In this document: positions 24,484-33,520 of the stretch, one piece after another
Numbering within the stretch: the stretch's first letter is position 1
How the letters are laid out: every line of letters starts with the position of its first letter
Made by a program: the position numbers and the translations under genes
Source: Exiguobacterium sp. s124
GTDB lineage: Bacteria > Bacillota > Bacilli > Exiguobacteriales > Exiguobacteriaceae
Direction of reading: 5' to 3'
Assembly (NCBI RefSeq): GCF_018617485.1
Contig: NZ_JACSKH010000001.1
Location: 1,922,001-1,986,000 of the forward strand
DNA: 64,000 nucleotides
The notes under the pieces: generated by a model
Seen by the model: only the letters and a program-made list of their open reading frames with translations
Told to the model about the DNA's origin: nothing
Databases searched by the model: none

Positions 24484-24894
24484 TCACTTATGCTTTTTTT
24501 CGCCCTCACCGAACGCCGCATTCGCCTCATGACCTTCGAATAGAGCGCTCCGACCATCATTGAACCCCGTATCTGGTTCATCGATCACGAGCGCATATCC
24601 ACCTTGTTTAATCTGTTCGTGTGCCTGATTCACCTCATCATCTGAAATGCCTAAGTCACTCAGCGCTTGTTTCATATCTTTACCTTGTGTATCGTCTTGA
24701 AGGTTGTCTAACCAAGACGTGTCACCGTTTTCCACGCTTACGTTCGTCTCCCGTTTGAGCACGTGGACAGCGTCTTCTTGTTCGGTCACGACATATAATT
24801 CTCCTTCATCGTAGCCATTTTCATTCAGTTCGTTAATTTTAGAAAGCAAACTTTCTTTCGTATCATATGTTCCAACAAATCGTCTCTGACTCAT
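24484..24894 (-). CDS. General stress protein 17M-like (YflT domain) protein
   Basis: A 136-residue soluble acidic protein. Its first 100 residues match the YflT/general stress protein 17M domain (FVGTYDTKESLLSKINEL, then YDEGELYVVTEQED and GGYALVIDEP near 105-114). A charged tail with Glu, Gly and His follows. In Bacillus such proteins belong to the sigma-B stress response; I found no convincing sigma-B promoter here. It sits between malR and mapA but has its own terminators, so it need not belong to sugar use. Start ATG at 24894 has an AAAGGATGG site. Confidence 0.75.
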   Translation of the reverse strand: MSQRRFVGTYDTKESLLSKINELNENGYDEGELYVVTEQEDAVHVLKRETNVSVENGDTSWLDNLQDDTQGKDMKQALSDLGISDDEVNQAHEQIKQGGYALVIDEPDTGFNDGRSALFEGHEANAAFGEGEKKHK

Positions 24895-24969
24895 CTCAAT
24901 CCATCCTTTCGATTTATCCATTCGTGAGTGATGTTCCCCACTTCAAAATGATTCAATCAATCGGATATG

Positions 24970-24998
24970 CAAAAAACGACCTCGCTCTCGCGAGATCG
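24970..24998 (-). terminator. Terminator of the malR unit
   Basis: ACGATCTCGC and GCGAGGTCGT (one G-U pair), 4-base loop, followed by a T run on the minus strand. Confidence 0.85.
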
Positions 24999-25007
24999 TC
25001 TAAACAA

Positions 25008-26066
25008 TCAGGAATTCGATTCTAATGTCTCGGTTACCTTGCTCTTCTTCTGGCCACACGATTGGCGGACGACCAAATAGTGCGGGACGATGACGCGCTT
25101 CCCGTAAGGTGGCGCATTATCGCTGATTTGTTCAATCAAGCAGTTCGTCGCCTCAAAACCGAGACCGAAAATGTTGATTTCGACCGATGTGAGTGGCGGG
25201 TTCGAGTGCTCCGCGATATAGACGTTGTTAAAACTGACGACGGCTACGTCCTCTGGGATTTTGAGCCCCATCTCACTCAATGTACTGATGACACCGAGTG
25301 CCATCATGTCATCACTGACGACGACCGCGGTTGGCGGCTCTTCATTTTGAAGCAACTCACGAACGGCCTTCGCCCCGCCTTTTGTCATGAATTCAGCCCG
25401 TGCGATATAGTCTTCACTTACTGGAATGCCAGCCTCCATGAGAGCCGTCGCGTATCCGTTACGGCGATCTTGCGTCACAGCGAGTTTGTCCGATCCCCCG
25501 ATGAAGGCAATGCGACGGTGACCTAGGTTATAGAGATGCTTCGTCACTTCACGACCTGCCAAATAGTTGTCCGTATCGACGTACGTAATCGAAGAAGCGT
25601 CCCCGAACGGCTTCCCGACCACGACGAACGGAAACTTCGTTTGTCGTAAGTATTGGACGACTTGGTCGTCTTCACGTGAATAGAGGACGATGACACCGTC
25701 GACGCGGCGTCCTTGTACCATCTCGATGACACCCGACAACACTTCTTCCTCTGTCACACCGGTCGTCATATAGAGTGAATAACCATTTTGGTGCGCTTTC
25801 GTGCTGATTCCTCGTAGCACTTCTGGGAAGAATGGGTTTTGGAGAGTCTTTGTCGCCGCGCTCGGCATGACGAGACCAATCGACTGTGTCGAGCGGTTGG
25901 CGAGACTTCTCGCATGGATGTTTGGATGATAACCGAGCTCTTCCATCGAGCTTCTGACCCGTTCTTTTGTCTTTTGACTGATTCTTGGGCTGTTGGCGAT
26001 GACGCGAGATACCGTCGACGGCGCGACGTTCGCATGCTTCGCAACATCTTTAATTGTGATTTGCAT
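25008..26066 (-). CDS. malR: LacI family transcriptional regulator of the maltodextrin genes
   Basis: A 352-residue repressor. The helix-turn-helix and hinge lie at residues 1-60 (TIKDVAKHANVAPSTVSRVI, then the hinge LANRSTQSIGLV), followed by a periplasmic-binding-protein-like sensor domain with VDGVIVLYSREDD and VVSDDMMALGVISTL. It is placed inside the maltodextrin locus, so a maltose-type effector and the many CG-centred palindromes around malE, malF, mapA and the GH13 gene are the likely targets; this is inference. ATG at 26066 follows a run of six G. It lies 55 bases after the amylase gene on the same strand. Confidence 0.85.
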   Translation of the reverse strand: MQITIKDVAKHANVAPSTVSRVIANSPRISQKTKERVRSSMEELGYHPNIHARSLANRSTQSIGLVMPSAATKTLQNPFFPEVLRGISTKAHQNGYSLYMTTGVTEEEVLSGVIEMVQGRRVDGVIVLYSREDDQVVQYLRQTKFPFVVVGKPFGDASSITYVDTDNYLAGREVTKHLYNLGHRRIAFIGGSDKLAVTQDRRNGYATALMEAGIPVSEDYIARAEFMTKGGAKAVRELLQNEEPPTAVVVSDDMMALGVISTLSEMGLKIPEDVAVVSFNNVYIAEHSNPPLTSVEINIFGLGFEATNCLIEQISDNAPPYGKRVIVPHYLVVRQSCGQKKSKVTETLESNS

Positions 26067-26121
26067 GGTGTTCCCCCCTGCTTCCGTGAATTCAATTCGT
26101 GCCTTTCGGCCATTCATATCT

Positions 26122-27624
26122 TTATTTGCGGCGCTTCCACATGACCAAACCTGTCAAGAAAATCGGAATCGTGACGACGAGTAAGCCCATCATCCACGGA
26201 TTTACCGATGATTCCTCGACGATGTAAGCGTTCGCACTTTCGCCAGATAGTTCAATTGTAAACGTTCCGCGTTGATCTGTGACCAGTTGTGAGAATAATA
26301 GACCGCGAAGTCTTGTATCTTCCCCGATTTCACTGACCTCGATCTCAATCTCTCGATCCTCACTGTTCATGTTGATCGCATATAATGCGACGTCATCTCC
26401 GTCTTTACGCTCAAAGACGGCCATCCCGTCTTCCGATGCAATCATGCGCTGTTCACCTGTCGCAAAGACCGGGTATTCCTCACGCATGCGGTTCATCGTT
26501 GCGACGTATTCATGTAACTCTTCATTTCCCGGGAATTCAGTCATCACTCGGTTCGCAGGATCGGCCCCGCCCGTCTGAGCATTCTCTGTTCCCTGGAAAA
26601 CGATCGGCATACCCGGTGACGCATAAAGCGCGAACAACCCGAGGCGTAACCGTCGTTCCGCTGATTCCACACCACCGAGTTCGGCCATATGCATGAACCG
26701 TTCGACATCATGGTTATCGAGGAACGTCGCCATCTGGTTCGGGTCGTTGAAGAACGTTTCGGCATAACTTGCGGCAACATCGATTTCATCAACGTTCGCC
26801 TGCTGTTGCGTCATCGTTTTCGAGACACGATCATAAAATGTAAAGTTCGTGATACTGTTGAACCCGAGGTCGTCATACTGCGCGACGTATTGTGGGTCCG
26901 GGTCAAACACTTCGGCGAGTAAGTAAAAGTCCGGATCGACCGACCGAACACCTTCGACAAAGTCTTTCCAGAACGCCTTATCGACGTGACGGACTGTGTC
27001 GAGGCGATAGCCATCGATGTCGGTTTCTTCAATCCAATACTTTGCCGCATCAATCAAATACGATTTGACTTCCGGGTCTTCTGTTTTGAAGTCCGGTAAA
27101 TCGAACAACCAATGCGTCTCGACCTGTTCTTGATCTTTCCAGAATACGATCGGCAGCTGTTCATGGAACCATTCCGGCTTTTCTTCCACCCACGGATGGT
27201 TTGGACCGACGTGGTTGACGACGAAGTCGAGAATAACTTTCATGTCTCGTTTGTGTGCCTCGTCGACGAGTTCCTGCAAATCCTCTTTCGTCCCGAATTG
27301 CGGGTCGATGTTATAAAAATCTTTAATCCAATACCCGTGATAGCCGTCTGGCATATTTTCAAAAACAGGTGTCAACCAAATCGATGTGAATCCGAGTGAC
27401 TCGATATAATCGAGCTTCTCGATGACCCCACGGATGTCTCCGCCATGAAATGCTTTCGGGTCATCTTTGTCGACCTGCTCATTGTTATCCGGATTTCCGT
27501 CAACAAATCGGTCGACCATAATAAAATACATGCGTTCTTGTTCCCAAGTAGCAGCTTCCTTTGCACCGACGACGGTCGGAAACAAAAGAAGCGACAGGAG
27601 CACGAGCACGACGCCTCGCCTCAT
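26122..27624 (-). CDS. Secreted, membrane-anchored GH13 alpha-amylase
   Basis: A 500-residue enzyme with a Sec signal peptide (residues 1-21, cleavage after VGA) and a C-terminal transmembrane anchor with basic tail (about 472-500, ending WKRRK). The GH13 barrel has all four regions: DFVVNHVG; DGYRLDTVRH with the nucleophile Asp; LLAEVFDPDP with the acid Glu; and FLDNHDVERF. It would cut starch or maltodextrins at the outer face of the membrane and so feed the MalEFG importer encoded in the same operon. Start ATG has a perfect AAGGAGG site. A C-terminal membrane anchor is less usual for an amylase than free secretion. Confidence 0.92.
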   Translation of the reverse strand: MRRGVVLVLLSLLLFPTVVGAKEAATWEQERMYFIMVDRFVDGNPDNNEQVDKDDPKAFHGGDIRGVIEKLDYIESLGFTSIWLTPVFENMPDGYHGYWIKDFYNIDPQFGTKEDLQELVDEAHKRDMKVILDFVVNHVGPNHPWVEEKPEWFHEQLPIVFWKDQEQVETHWLFDLPDFKTEDPEVKSYLIDAAKYWIEETDIDGYRLDTVRHVDKAFWKDFVEGVRSVDPDFYLLAEVFDPDPQYVAQYDDLGFNSITNFTFYDRVSKTMTQQQANVDEIDVAASYAETFFNDPNQMATFLDNHDVERFMHMAELGGVESAERRLRLGLFALYASPGMPIVFQGTENAQTGGADPANRVMTEFPGNEELHEYVATMNRMREEYPVFATGEQRMIASEDGMAVFERKDGDDVALYAINMNSEDREIEIEVSEIGEDTRLRGLLFSQLVTDQRGTFTIELSGESANAYIVEESSVNPWMMGLLVVTIPIFLTGLVMWKRRK

Positions 27625-27647
27625 ATCGCTTCCTCCTTTTACGAGTA

Positions 27648-28481
27648 TTATCCTTTCGTACCACCCGCTGTAAGGCCAGAAACGAAGTAGCGTTGGAACA
27701 TGAAGAACAAGATGACGATCGGAAGGGCTGAAAGAACCGCACCTGCCGCGAACAACGTGAAGTTGTTATCGAACTGTTTCGAAATCATGTTGTAAAGACC
27801 AACTGCCAATGTTTGTTTCTCTGGTGAACGAAGGACGAGCGATGCCAAGATAAAGTCGTTGAATGGTCCCATGAAGTTAAAGAGAGCAATCGTTGCGACA
27901 ATCGGCTTCGCAAGTGGCAAAATGATTTGCCAGAAGATTCGGAGGTGACCTGCACCATCCATGCGGGCTGCTTCGTCAAGTTCTTTCGGAATCGTGTCGA
28001 AGTACCCTTTCGCCAAGTACGTGTTCATCGGAATCGCACCACCCGCATAGAGCAAGATGAGCGCTGTATGTGTGTCAAGAAGGCCGAGCATGTTGAGCAA
28101 TACATAAATCGCGATGATCGCAACGAACTGTGGCACCATTTGAAGGACGAGGAACAAGACGAGTGAGTTCTTACGTCCGACGAAACGATAGCGTGAGAAG
28201 ACGTAACCAGTGATCGTCACCAAGACGACAGAGAGTGCCATCGTGATGAAAGCGATTTTCAACGTGTTCACATACCATAAACTATAATCCGAAATTGTTA
28301 GGTCGAACAAGTTTTTATAGTGAACAAACGTCGGGTTCGATGGAATAATCGTTGACGTAATCGTACGCCCTGGGTTGAACGATGTTCCGACAACCCAAAG
28401 CATCGGATAGAGAATGATGATCGACGCAAGCGTCAAGATGACATACGAGATCGCCAAATTGATTCGTTTTTGTTTTTTCAT
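27648..28481 (-). CDS. malG: Maltodextrin ABC transporter permease MalG
   Basis: A 277-residue inner-membrane protein with six transmembrane helices. The permease EAA loop is at about residues 171-190 (ELDEAARMDGAGHLRIFWQI), which docks to the ATPase. It is the second permease of a CUT1-type sugar importer. It starts two bases... that is, directly after malF ends, in one operon. The ATPase (MsmX-like) is not encoded here, as is usual for Bacillota that share one ATPase among several importers. Confidence 0.92.
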   Translation of the reverse strand: MKKQKRINLAISYVILTLASIIILYPMLWVVGTSFNPGRTITSTIIPSNPTFVHYKNLFDLTISDYSLWYVNTLKIAFITMALSVVLVTITGYVFSRYRFVGRKNSLVLFLVLQMVPQFVAIIAIYVLLNMLGLLDTHTALILLYAGGAIPMNTYLAKGYFDTIPKELDEAARMDGAGHLRIFWQIILPLAKPIVATIALFNFMGPFNDFILASLVLRSPEKQTLAVGLYNMISKQFDNNFTLFAAGAVLSALPIVILFFMFQRYFVSGLTAGGTKG

Positions 28482-28482
28482 A

Positions 28483-29835
28483 TCAGATCATATCCTCGTC
28501 TTTGAAAGATTTTGTCCGACGGAATTGGATCACGGCAAGCGTCATGATGAAGAATGACAAGATAAGTGTGATCGCAGCCGCAAGTCCGTATTGCGGGTTG
28601 GCACCGAGAGACAATTTGTAAATCCAAGAAATCAAGATGTCGGTACCGCCGGCCGTTTGTCCAGGTACAGCAGGGCCACCGCCATTAAAGAGATAGATGA
28701 TGTTAAAGTTGTTGAAGTTGAACGTGAACTGCGTGATCAAGATCGGTGCTGTTGCGAACAAGAGCATCGGCAATGTGATCAAGCGGAACTTATCAAAGAT
28801 GGTTGCTCCGTCAATCGTCGCTGCTTCATATAAGTCACCAGGAATCGATTGAAGAACCCCTGTCATGAGCGTCATGATGAACGGGAATCCGAGCCACCAT
28901 TGAATGAGAACAAGTGCTGTTCGTGTTGCTGTCGGATCGGTCATCCAGTTGACTGGGTCAAGACCGAGTGCCGGTAAGATCGTCGTATTAAACACCCCGA
29001 ACGATTCGTTGAACATCGAACGGAAGATCAAGATCGTGATGAATGCCGGAACTGCCCAAGACAAAATTAAGATTGAGCGGAACAAGCGACGGAAACGTAG
29101 ACCCTCTTGGTTCAAGAGCACCGCAAGGAAGATCCCGATTGCGATGACCCCTGTCGTTGAAGCGACCGTCCAGACAAGCGTCCAGCCGAGTACCCCGACG
29201 AACGTGTCACGGAAGATATCGATTTCAAAAATACGCGTGAAGTTCTCGAATCCGACCCATTCGACGAGTTTCGCTGGTGGTGCGTTGTTGTAGCGATAGT
29301 TCGTGAAGGCGATCAAGAACGTGAAGATCAATGGAAGAATAACTGTAAACACTAACAAAATGAGTGATGGGATTAACATTAAGTATGGGAATCCATGGTC
29401 ACGCAAGTTGCGAAGTTGCATTTGGAACGATGGAAGGTTTAGATGCTGATCACGAGCGCGACCGACACGATAGGCGTCACGAATGTTCCAAACATAGAAC
29501 GCGATTCCGAAGAAAAGTAAAATTAACGCGACAATCCCCTCGACCATCAAGAAGATGGAGTGGTCGTTACGAGGTCCTGGCACTTCACCAAGCGTGATCA
29601 ATCCCCAAAGTCCTCCACGGTCACCTGGTCCGGCGCCCGCCCCTTTGAAAAATAGATCATAGTTTACGGCAAAATATGATACGACGACGATAAAGAACGC
29701 TACCGCTTTCGCGTATTGTTTATTGTATAACTGTCCGAGTCCCGGAATGATGGAAAGTAGTCCCGCGTTCCGAGCATGGTTTGTAGGCTTGTCCGGGCGT
29801 TGGTCCGGTGTTTTAGGGTTCGCAATTGCAGCCAT
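28483..29835 (-). CDS. malF: Maltodextrin ABC transporter permease MalF
   Basis: A 450-residue permease, longer than plain CUT1 permeases because of an N-terminal extension of about 140 residues: NAGLLSIIPGLGQLYNKQYAKA (short hydrophobic DUF5683-like segment), a second pair of helices, then the standard six-helix permease core. The EAA loop reads YEAATIDGATIFDKFRLITLP. MdxF/MalC of Bacillus and Lactobacillus share this long N-terminus. Start ATG at 29835 after AAAGGAG. A perfect 14-bp operator and a hairpin lie between malE and this gene. Confidence 0.92.
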   Translation of the reverse strand: MAAIANPKTPDQRPDKPTNHARNAGLLSIIPGLGQLYNKQYAKAVAFFIVVVSYFAVNYDLFFKGAGAGPGDRGGLWGLITLGEVPGPRNDHSIFLMVEGIVALILLFFGIAFYVWNIRDAYRVGRARDQHLNLPSFQMQLRNLRDHGFPYLMLIPSLILLVFTVILPLIFTFLIAFTNYRYNNAPPAKLVEWVGFENFTRIFEIDIFRDTFVGVLGWTLVWTVASTTGVIAIGIFLAVLLNQEGLRFRRLFRSILILSWAVPAFITILIFRSMFNESFGVFNTTILPALGLDPVNWMTDPTATRTALVLIQWWLGFPFIMTLMTGVLQSIPGDLYEAATIDGATIFDKFRLITLPMLLFATAPILITQFTFNFNNFNIIYLFNGGGPAVPGQTAGGTDILISWIYKLSLGANPQYGLAAAITLILSFFIMTLAVIQFRRTKSFKDEDMI

Positions 29836-29871
29836 CCTCAGTTTCTCCTTTCGATTTGAGCAAATCAATCA

Positions 29872-29885
29872 AGCAAACGTTTGCT
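29872..29885. promoter_or_regulatory. Perfect MalR-type palindrome in the malE-malF gap
   Basis: AGCAAACGTTTGCT is a perfect 14-bp palindrome with the central CG of LacI-family operators. It stands 37 bases upstream of the malF start, inside the operon, where it could control an internal promoter or block elongation. Confidence 0.7.
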
Positions 29886-29902
29886 CAATGCTAGAAAATG
29901 AG

Positions 29903-29926
29903 GGGGAACGCCATATGGCGCACCCC
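29903..29926 (-). promoter_or_regulatory. Intercistronic hairpin after malE
   Basis: GGGG-N2-CGCC-ATAT-GGCG-N2-CCCC, 15-38 bases downstream of malE on the minus strand; only a weak T-rich stretch follows (CTCATTTTC). It fits a leaky terminator or mRNA-end stabiliser that makes malE more abundant than malFG. Confidence 0.6.
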
Positions 29927-29940
29927 GTCATTTCAATTCC

Positions 29941-31206
29941 TTATTGGTTGTTTGCTTGGATTTGTTGTTCGATGACTTTCACTGCATCGTCTGCAGATTT
30001 TTGTGCATCTTGTTTACCAGTCGCTACAAGCTGAAGTGCTTGTGCCATTGGCTCCCAAACTTGTCCCATTTCAGGAATGTTAGGCATTGGGATTGCGTTT
30101 GTTGCTTGATCGAATACCGCTTTCGCAACTTCGTTCGACGTGATTGTCTCGTTCGACTCGAGTGCTGCTACTGGTGGGATCTCGTTGTATGCTTCAAACA
30201 TTGCCAATGCGTTTTCTTCATTCGTCAACTCTTGAAGGAACATTTCAGCCCACTCTTGGTTTTCTGTGTAAGCTGAAAGGGCATATGTTTTCACACCCAT
30301 GAACGTCTTGATTGGCTCACCGTTCGGAAGTGTTGGCATTGGAGCCGCTCCGAGGTTCACGCCTGCATCTGTGTAACCAGCTACAGCCCAAGGTCCGTTC
30401 ATGACTGAATGAGCTTTCTTCTCAGTGAAGAGTTGGTCCATCGCCTGGCCGCCAGACTCACCGATCAATCCTTTAGGGAAGAGGCCTTCTTCGTACCATT
30501 TACCGATGTACTCGAATCCTTCAACTGCGCCTTCGTTGTTCAAACCGATGTCAGATGGGTCGAGTGCGCCACCGTCTTCTTTAAACACGTATCCGCCGAA
30601 TCCAGCGACAACACCGTGTGCGAAGTAGAAGTTATCCCAAAGTGCGAGGAATCCGTATTGACCGTCAGCTTTTACATCGTTTGACAACTTGTAAAGGTCG
30701 TCCATAGATGCTGGAGCTTCAGACATCAAGTCTTTGTTGTACATGAGAACTGGTGTCTCAACTGATTTTGGATATCCGTAAGCTTGACCATCGAACATAA
30801 CAGCTGATTTCGCAGCGTCTGTGAATGCATCAAGTGATCCTTCGTCAGCGATCGGAGCCAAGTGACCTTGGTCAGCGATTGTACCGATTTGGTCGTGTGG
30901 TACGAGAACGATGTCTGGACCTTTACCAGCTGGACCGTCAAGCGCGAGCTTGTCTTTTTGATCCGTCATCTGTACTTCGACGACTTCAACTTTTACGCCA
31001 TGCTCTTCTTCGAACGCCTTCGCAACTTCTTTCGTTGTTTCAGACTTTTCGATGTCTTCCCAGATGACGATCTTTTCAGGTTTGTTCTCGCTTGAAGAAC
31101 CACCTTCGTTAGAAGATCCGTTGTCTGTTCCGCCACCACATGCAGCAAGTGCACCGAATGCGAATACTGCTGTTGAAAGTCCTGCTACCATTTTTTTCAT
31201 CTTCAT
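29941..31206 (-). CDS. malE: Maltose/maltodextrin-binding lipoprotein MalE
   Basis: A 421-residue solute-binding lipoprotein with a type II signal (lipobox LAAC, Cys23), a Gly/Ser-rich linker and a family 1 binding-protein fold. The motif IVIWEDIEKSETTKEVAKAF starts the mature fold, and NGPWAVAGYTDAGVNLGAAPMP and FMGVKTYALSAYTENQEWA are typical of MalE/MdxE. It delivers maltodextrins to MalF-MalG. ATG at 31206 is chosen because GGGGAGG lies 9 bases before it and the signal peptide starts there. Confidence 0.93.
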   Translation of the reverse strand: MKMKKMVAGLSTAVFAFGALAACGGGTDNGSSNEGGSSSENKPEKIVIWEDIEKSETTKEVAKAFEEEHGVKVEVVEVQMTDQKDKLALDGPAGKGPDIVLVPHDQIGTIADQGHLAPIADEGSLDAFTDAAKSAVMFDGQAYGYPKSVETPVLMYNKDLMSEAPASMDDLYKLSNDVKADGQYGFLALWDNFYFAHGVVAGFGGYVFKEDGGALDPSDIGLNNEGAVEGFEYIGKWYEEGLFPKGLIGESGGQAMDQLFTEKKAHSVMNGPWAVAGYTDAGVNLGAAPMPTLPNGEPIKTFMGVKTYALSAYTENQEWAEMFLQELTNEENALAMFEAYNEIPPVAALESNETITSNEVAKAVFDQATNAIPMPNIPEMGQVWEPMAQALQLVATGKQDAQKSADDAVKVIEQQIQANNQ

Positions 31207-31301
31207 GATGAAAAACCTCCCCAAGGAAATAGTATGGTCAGATTTGCGCAATCGCACGACCACGTCAATTTTAAAACTCCGCTACGAAATTGACATGGTA
31301 G

Positions 31302-31360
31302 TGAAAACGTTTGCATCCTCACCTCAATTTTTATTATACAATTGTGAAAGCGTTTTACAA
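31302..31360 (-). promoter_or_regulatory. malE promoter with two LacI/CcpA-type operators
   Basis: On the minus strand, TTGTAA (31355-31360) and TATAAT (31333-31338) are 16 bases apart. One operator (+ strand TGAAAGCGTTTTAC, 31345-31358) fills the spacer and -35; the other (TGAAAACGTTTGCA, 31302-31315) lies just downstream of the expected start point. Repression by MalR and/or CcpA is expected. Confidence 0.7.
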
Positions 31361-31462
31361 GTCTTTTTTTACACTTTTTTTACGTCTGTTGACCCATTTA
31401 TGTAATTTATAAAATATTGTTCATAATTCCTCACTTTTTATGAGTTTCAGCAATTGACAAAA

Positions 31463-31504
31463 TGTAAACGCTTTATTACCCTTTGCTTGAGCAAACGTTT
31501 TCGC
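31463..31504 (+). promoter_or_regulatory. Operators upstream of the GH13_20 gene
   Basis: TGTAAACGCTTTAT (31463-31476) follows a TTGACA (31454-31459); GCAAACGTTTTCGC (31491-31504) lies between TTGAGC (31487-31492) and TATTCT (31511-31516), an 18-base spacer. These complete the control region of the 370-base gap between the divergent malE and GH13_20 genes. Confidence 0.6.
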
Positions 31505-31576
31505 AACACCTATTCTCTTTGATTCACAGTGTTGTAAAATGATGTCATCCCCTATAAAGAAAGGAATGTTTTCCTT

Positions 31577-33361
31577 ATGATGAAAGAAGCGATTTATCAT
31601 CGTGCCATGTCCCCGTTCGTTTACAAATATGATCGTGAGACGATTCACATTCGTTTCCATACGAAGCGTGGCGATATCGAATCGGTCGATTTGATTTGGA
31701 ACGACCCTTACGATTGGCATTCTGAAGACCCGGCGATGTGGAACTTTGATCCAGACAAACCGAGTTACTGGCGTACATACGAGACTCCAATGGAGAAAAT
31801 CGGTTTCGACGACGCCTATGACTACTGGTTTATTGCAGTTAAGCCTCCATTCCGTCGCCTTCGCTACGGATTCCGTCTGAATGACGGACAAGAGACGGCC
31901 GTCTATACCGAAAAAGGATGGTTCGAGGAAAAACCACTCGATGATACGGGCTATTACTTCTGCGTCCCGTTCATCAATCCGGTTGATATCTTCCATGCGC
32001 CGTCTTGGGTGAAAGACACGGTTTGGTATCAAATCTTCCCGGACCGCTTCGCAAATGGAGATGCTTCACTCAATCCAGAAGGCACACTTCCATGGAACTC
32101 GACAGAGCCAACGATCACAAACTTCTTCGGTGGTGATTTCCAAGGGGTGATCGACCATATTGATCACTTGGTCGAGCTCGGCATTACCGGAGTCTACTTC
32201 TGTCCAATCTTTAAAGCGACGACGAACCACAAGTACGACACGCTCGACTATATGGAAATCGATCCACAGTTCGGGACGAAAGAGAAGTTCAAAGAGATGG
32301 TCGACCTCTTACACGACAATGGCATCAAAGTGATGCTCGACGCCGTCTTCAACCATATCGGATACCATCACCCGTGGTTCCAAGATGTCGTCGAGAACGG
32401 TCCGTCTTCTGAGTACCGCGACTGGTTTTATCTTCGCGACTTCCCGGTTGTCACAGAACCGAAGCCGAACTATGATACGTTCGCGTTCGAGAAGAACATG
32501 CCGAAGATCAATACGGAGCATCCAGAATTAAAAGCTTACTTATTAGATGTTGCCCGTTACTGGGTCGAAGAGTTCGGGATCGACGGGTGGCGTCTTGACG
32601 TCGCCAACGAAGTCGACCATGCGTTCTGGCGTGACTTCCGCAAGGCAGTTAAACAAGCGAACCCAGAAGCTTATATCCTCGGGGAAATCTGGCACGATTC
32701 GCAGCCTTGGCTACAAGGTGACCAGTTCGACGCTGTTATGAACTACCCGTTCACGAACGCGAGCTTGAACTATTTTGCGCTCGACCGGACGACCGCTTCT
32801 GAGTTCCGTAATGAATTGACGCGTGTCGAGATGATGAACACGATGAACGTCAACGAAGTCACGTTCAACTTGATTGACTCACACGACACACCACGTGCGT
32901 TGACTCGGGCGAAAGGTCATAAAGGAAAGTTCAAGCTTTTGATGACCTCGATGCTCACATATACTGGTAGCCCATGCATTTACTACGGAGACGAAATCGG
33001 ACTCGAAGGCGAACAAGACCCAGGATGCCGTCGCTGTATGCCATGGGACGAATCCGTTGAAGACCGGAACCTCTTCCGCTACATCCAAAAGCTTATCCAG
33101 CTACGAAAAGATCATCCCGTGCTCGCAAATGCTGGCTCGTATCGTTTCAACTTGGTCGATGATGCCAACAACGCCGTCATCATCGAGCGGTGTTCGAAAG
33201 ATGAGACGTACTTGGTCTACTTCAACAACTCGGATTCTACTTCGAAACTAAGTCCACTCGGTTATCGTGGCGCAGCCTATGACCTATTGCACGATCGTGA
33301 TCTTGAATCACTCGAAATCGAGCTATCGCCATTCAGCGCCGCTATTCTGAAATTGAAATAA
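31577..33361 (+). CDS. GH13_20 neopullulanase/cyclomaltodextrinase/maltogenic amylase
   Basis: A 594-residue cytoplasmic enzyme without a signal peptide. Residues 1-125 are the N-terminal CBM34-type domain (EAIYHRAMSPFVYKYD), followed by a GH13 barrel with DAVFNHIG, DGWRLDVANEVDH (nucleophile Asp), LGEIWHDSQPW (acid Glu) and LIDSHDTPRAL. It would cut imported maltodextrins or cyclodextrins to maltose, which MapA then phosphorolyses. Its ribosome binding site AAGGAA (31561-31566) can pair with TTCCTT (31571-31576) right before the start, which may lower or tune translation. The second ATG at 31580 is also possible. Confidence 0.92.
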   Translation: MMKEAIYHRAMSPFVYKYDRETIHIRFHTKRGDIESVDLIWNDPYDWHSEDPAMWNFDPDKPSYWRTYETPMEKIGFDDAYDYWFIAVKPPFRRLRYGFRLNDGQETAVYTEKGWFEEKPLDDTGYYFCVPFINPVDIFHAPSWVKDTVWYQIFPDRFANGDASLNPEGTLPWNSTEPTITNFFGGDFQGVIDHIDHLVELGITGVYFCPIFKATTNHKYDTLDYMEIDPQFGTKEKFKEMVDLLHDNGIKVMLDAVFNHIGYHHPWFQDVVENGPSSEYRDWFYLRDFPVVTEPKPNYDTFAFEKNMPKINTEHPELKAYLLDVARYWVEEFGIDGWRLDVANEVDHAFWRDFRKAVKQANPEAYILGEIWHDSQPWLQGDQFDAVMNYPFTNASLNYFALDRTTASEFRNELTRVEMMNTMNVNEVTFNLIDSHDTPRALTRAKGHKGKFKLLMTSMLTYTGSPCIYYGDEIGLEGEQDPGCRRCMPWDESVEDRNLFRYIQKLIQLRKDHPVLANAGSYRFNLVDDANNAVIIERCSKDETYLVYFNNSDSTSKLSPLGYRGAAYDLLHDRDLESLEIELSPFSAAILKLK

Positions 33362-33366
33362 TTTCG

Positions 33367-33398
33367 AAAATCACCTGATTTCTTCGGGTGATTTTTTT
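33367..33398 (+). terminator. Terminator after the GH13_20 gene
   Basis: AAAATCACC/GGTGATTTT with an 11-base loop and T run. Confidence 0.85.
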
Positions 33399-33520
33399 GT
33401 TGAAAATAATTTACCAAATCCCTTTCTTTTTCATTTCATAAGGAGTAAGATGACCTTTGACATTTTTATAAAACAAATAGTTAACAGAAAGAATTATAGA
33501 GAAAAGGGAGAATACACTAC

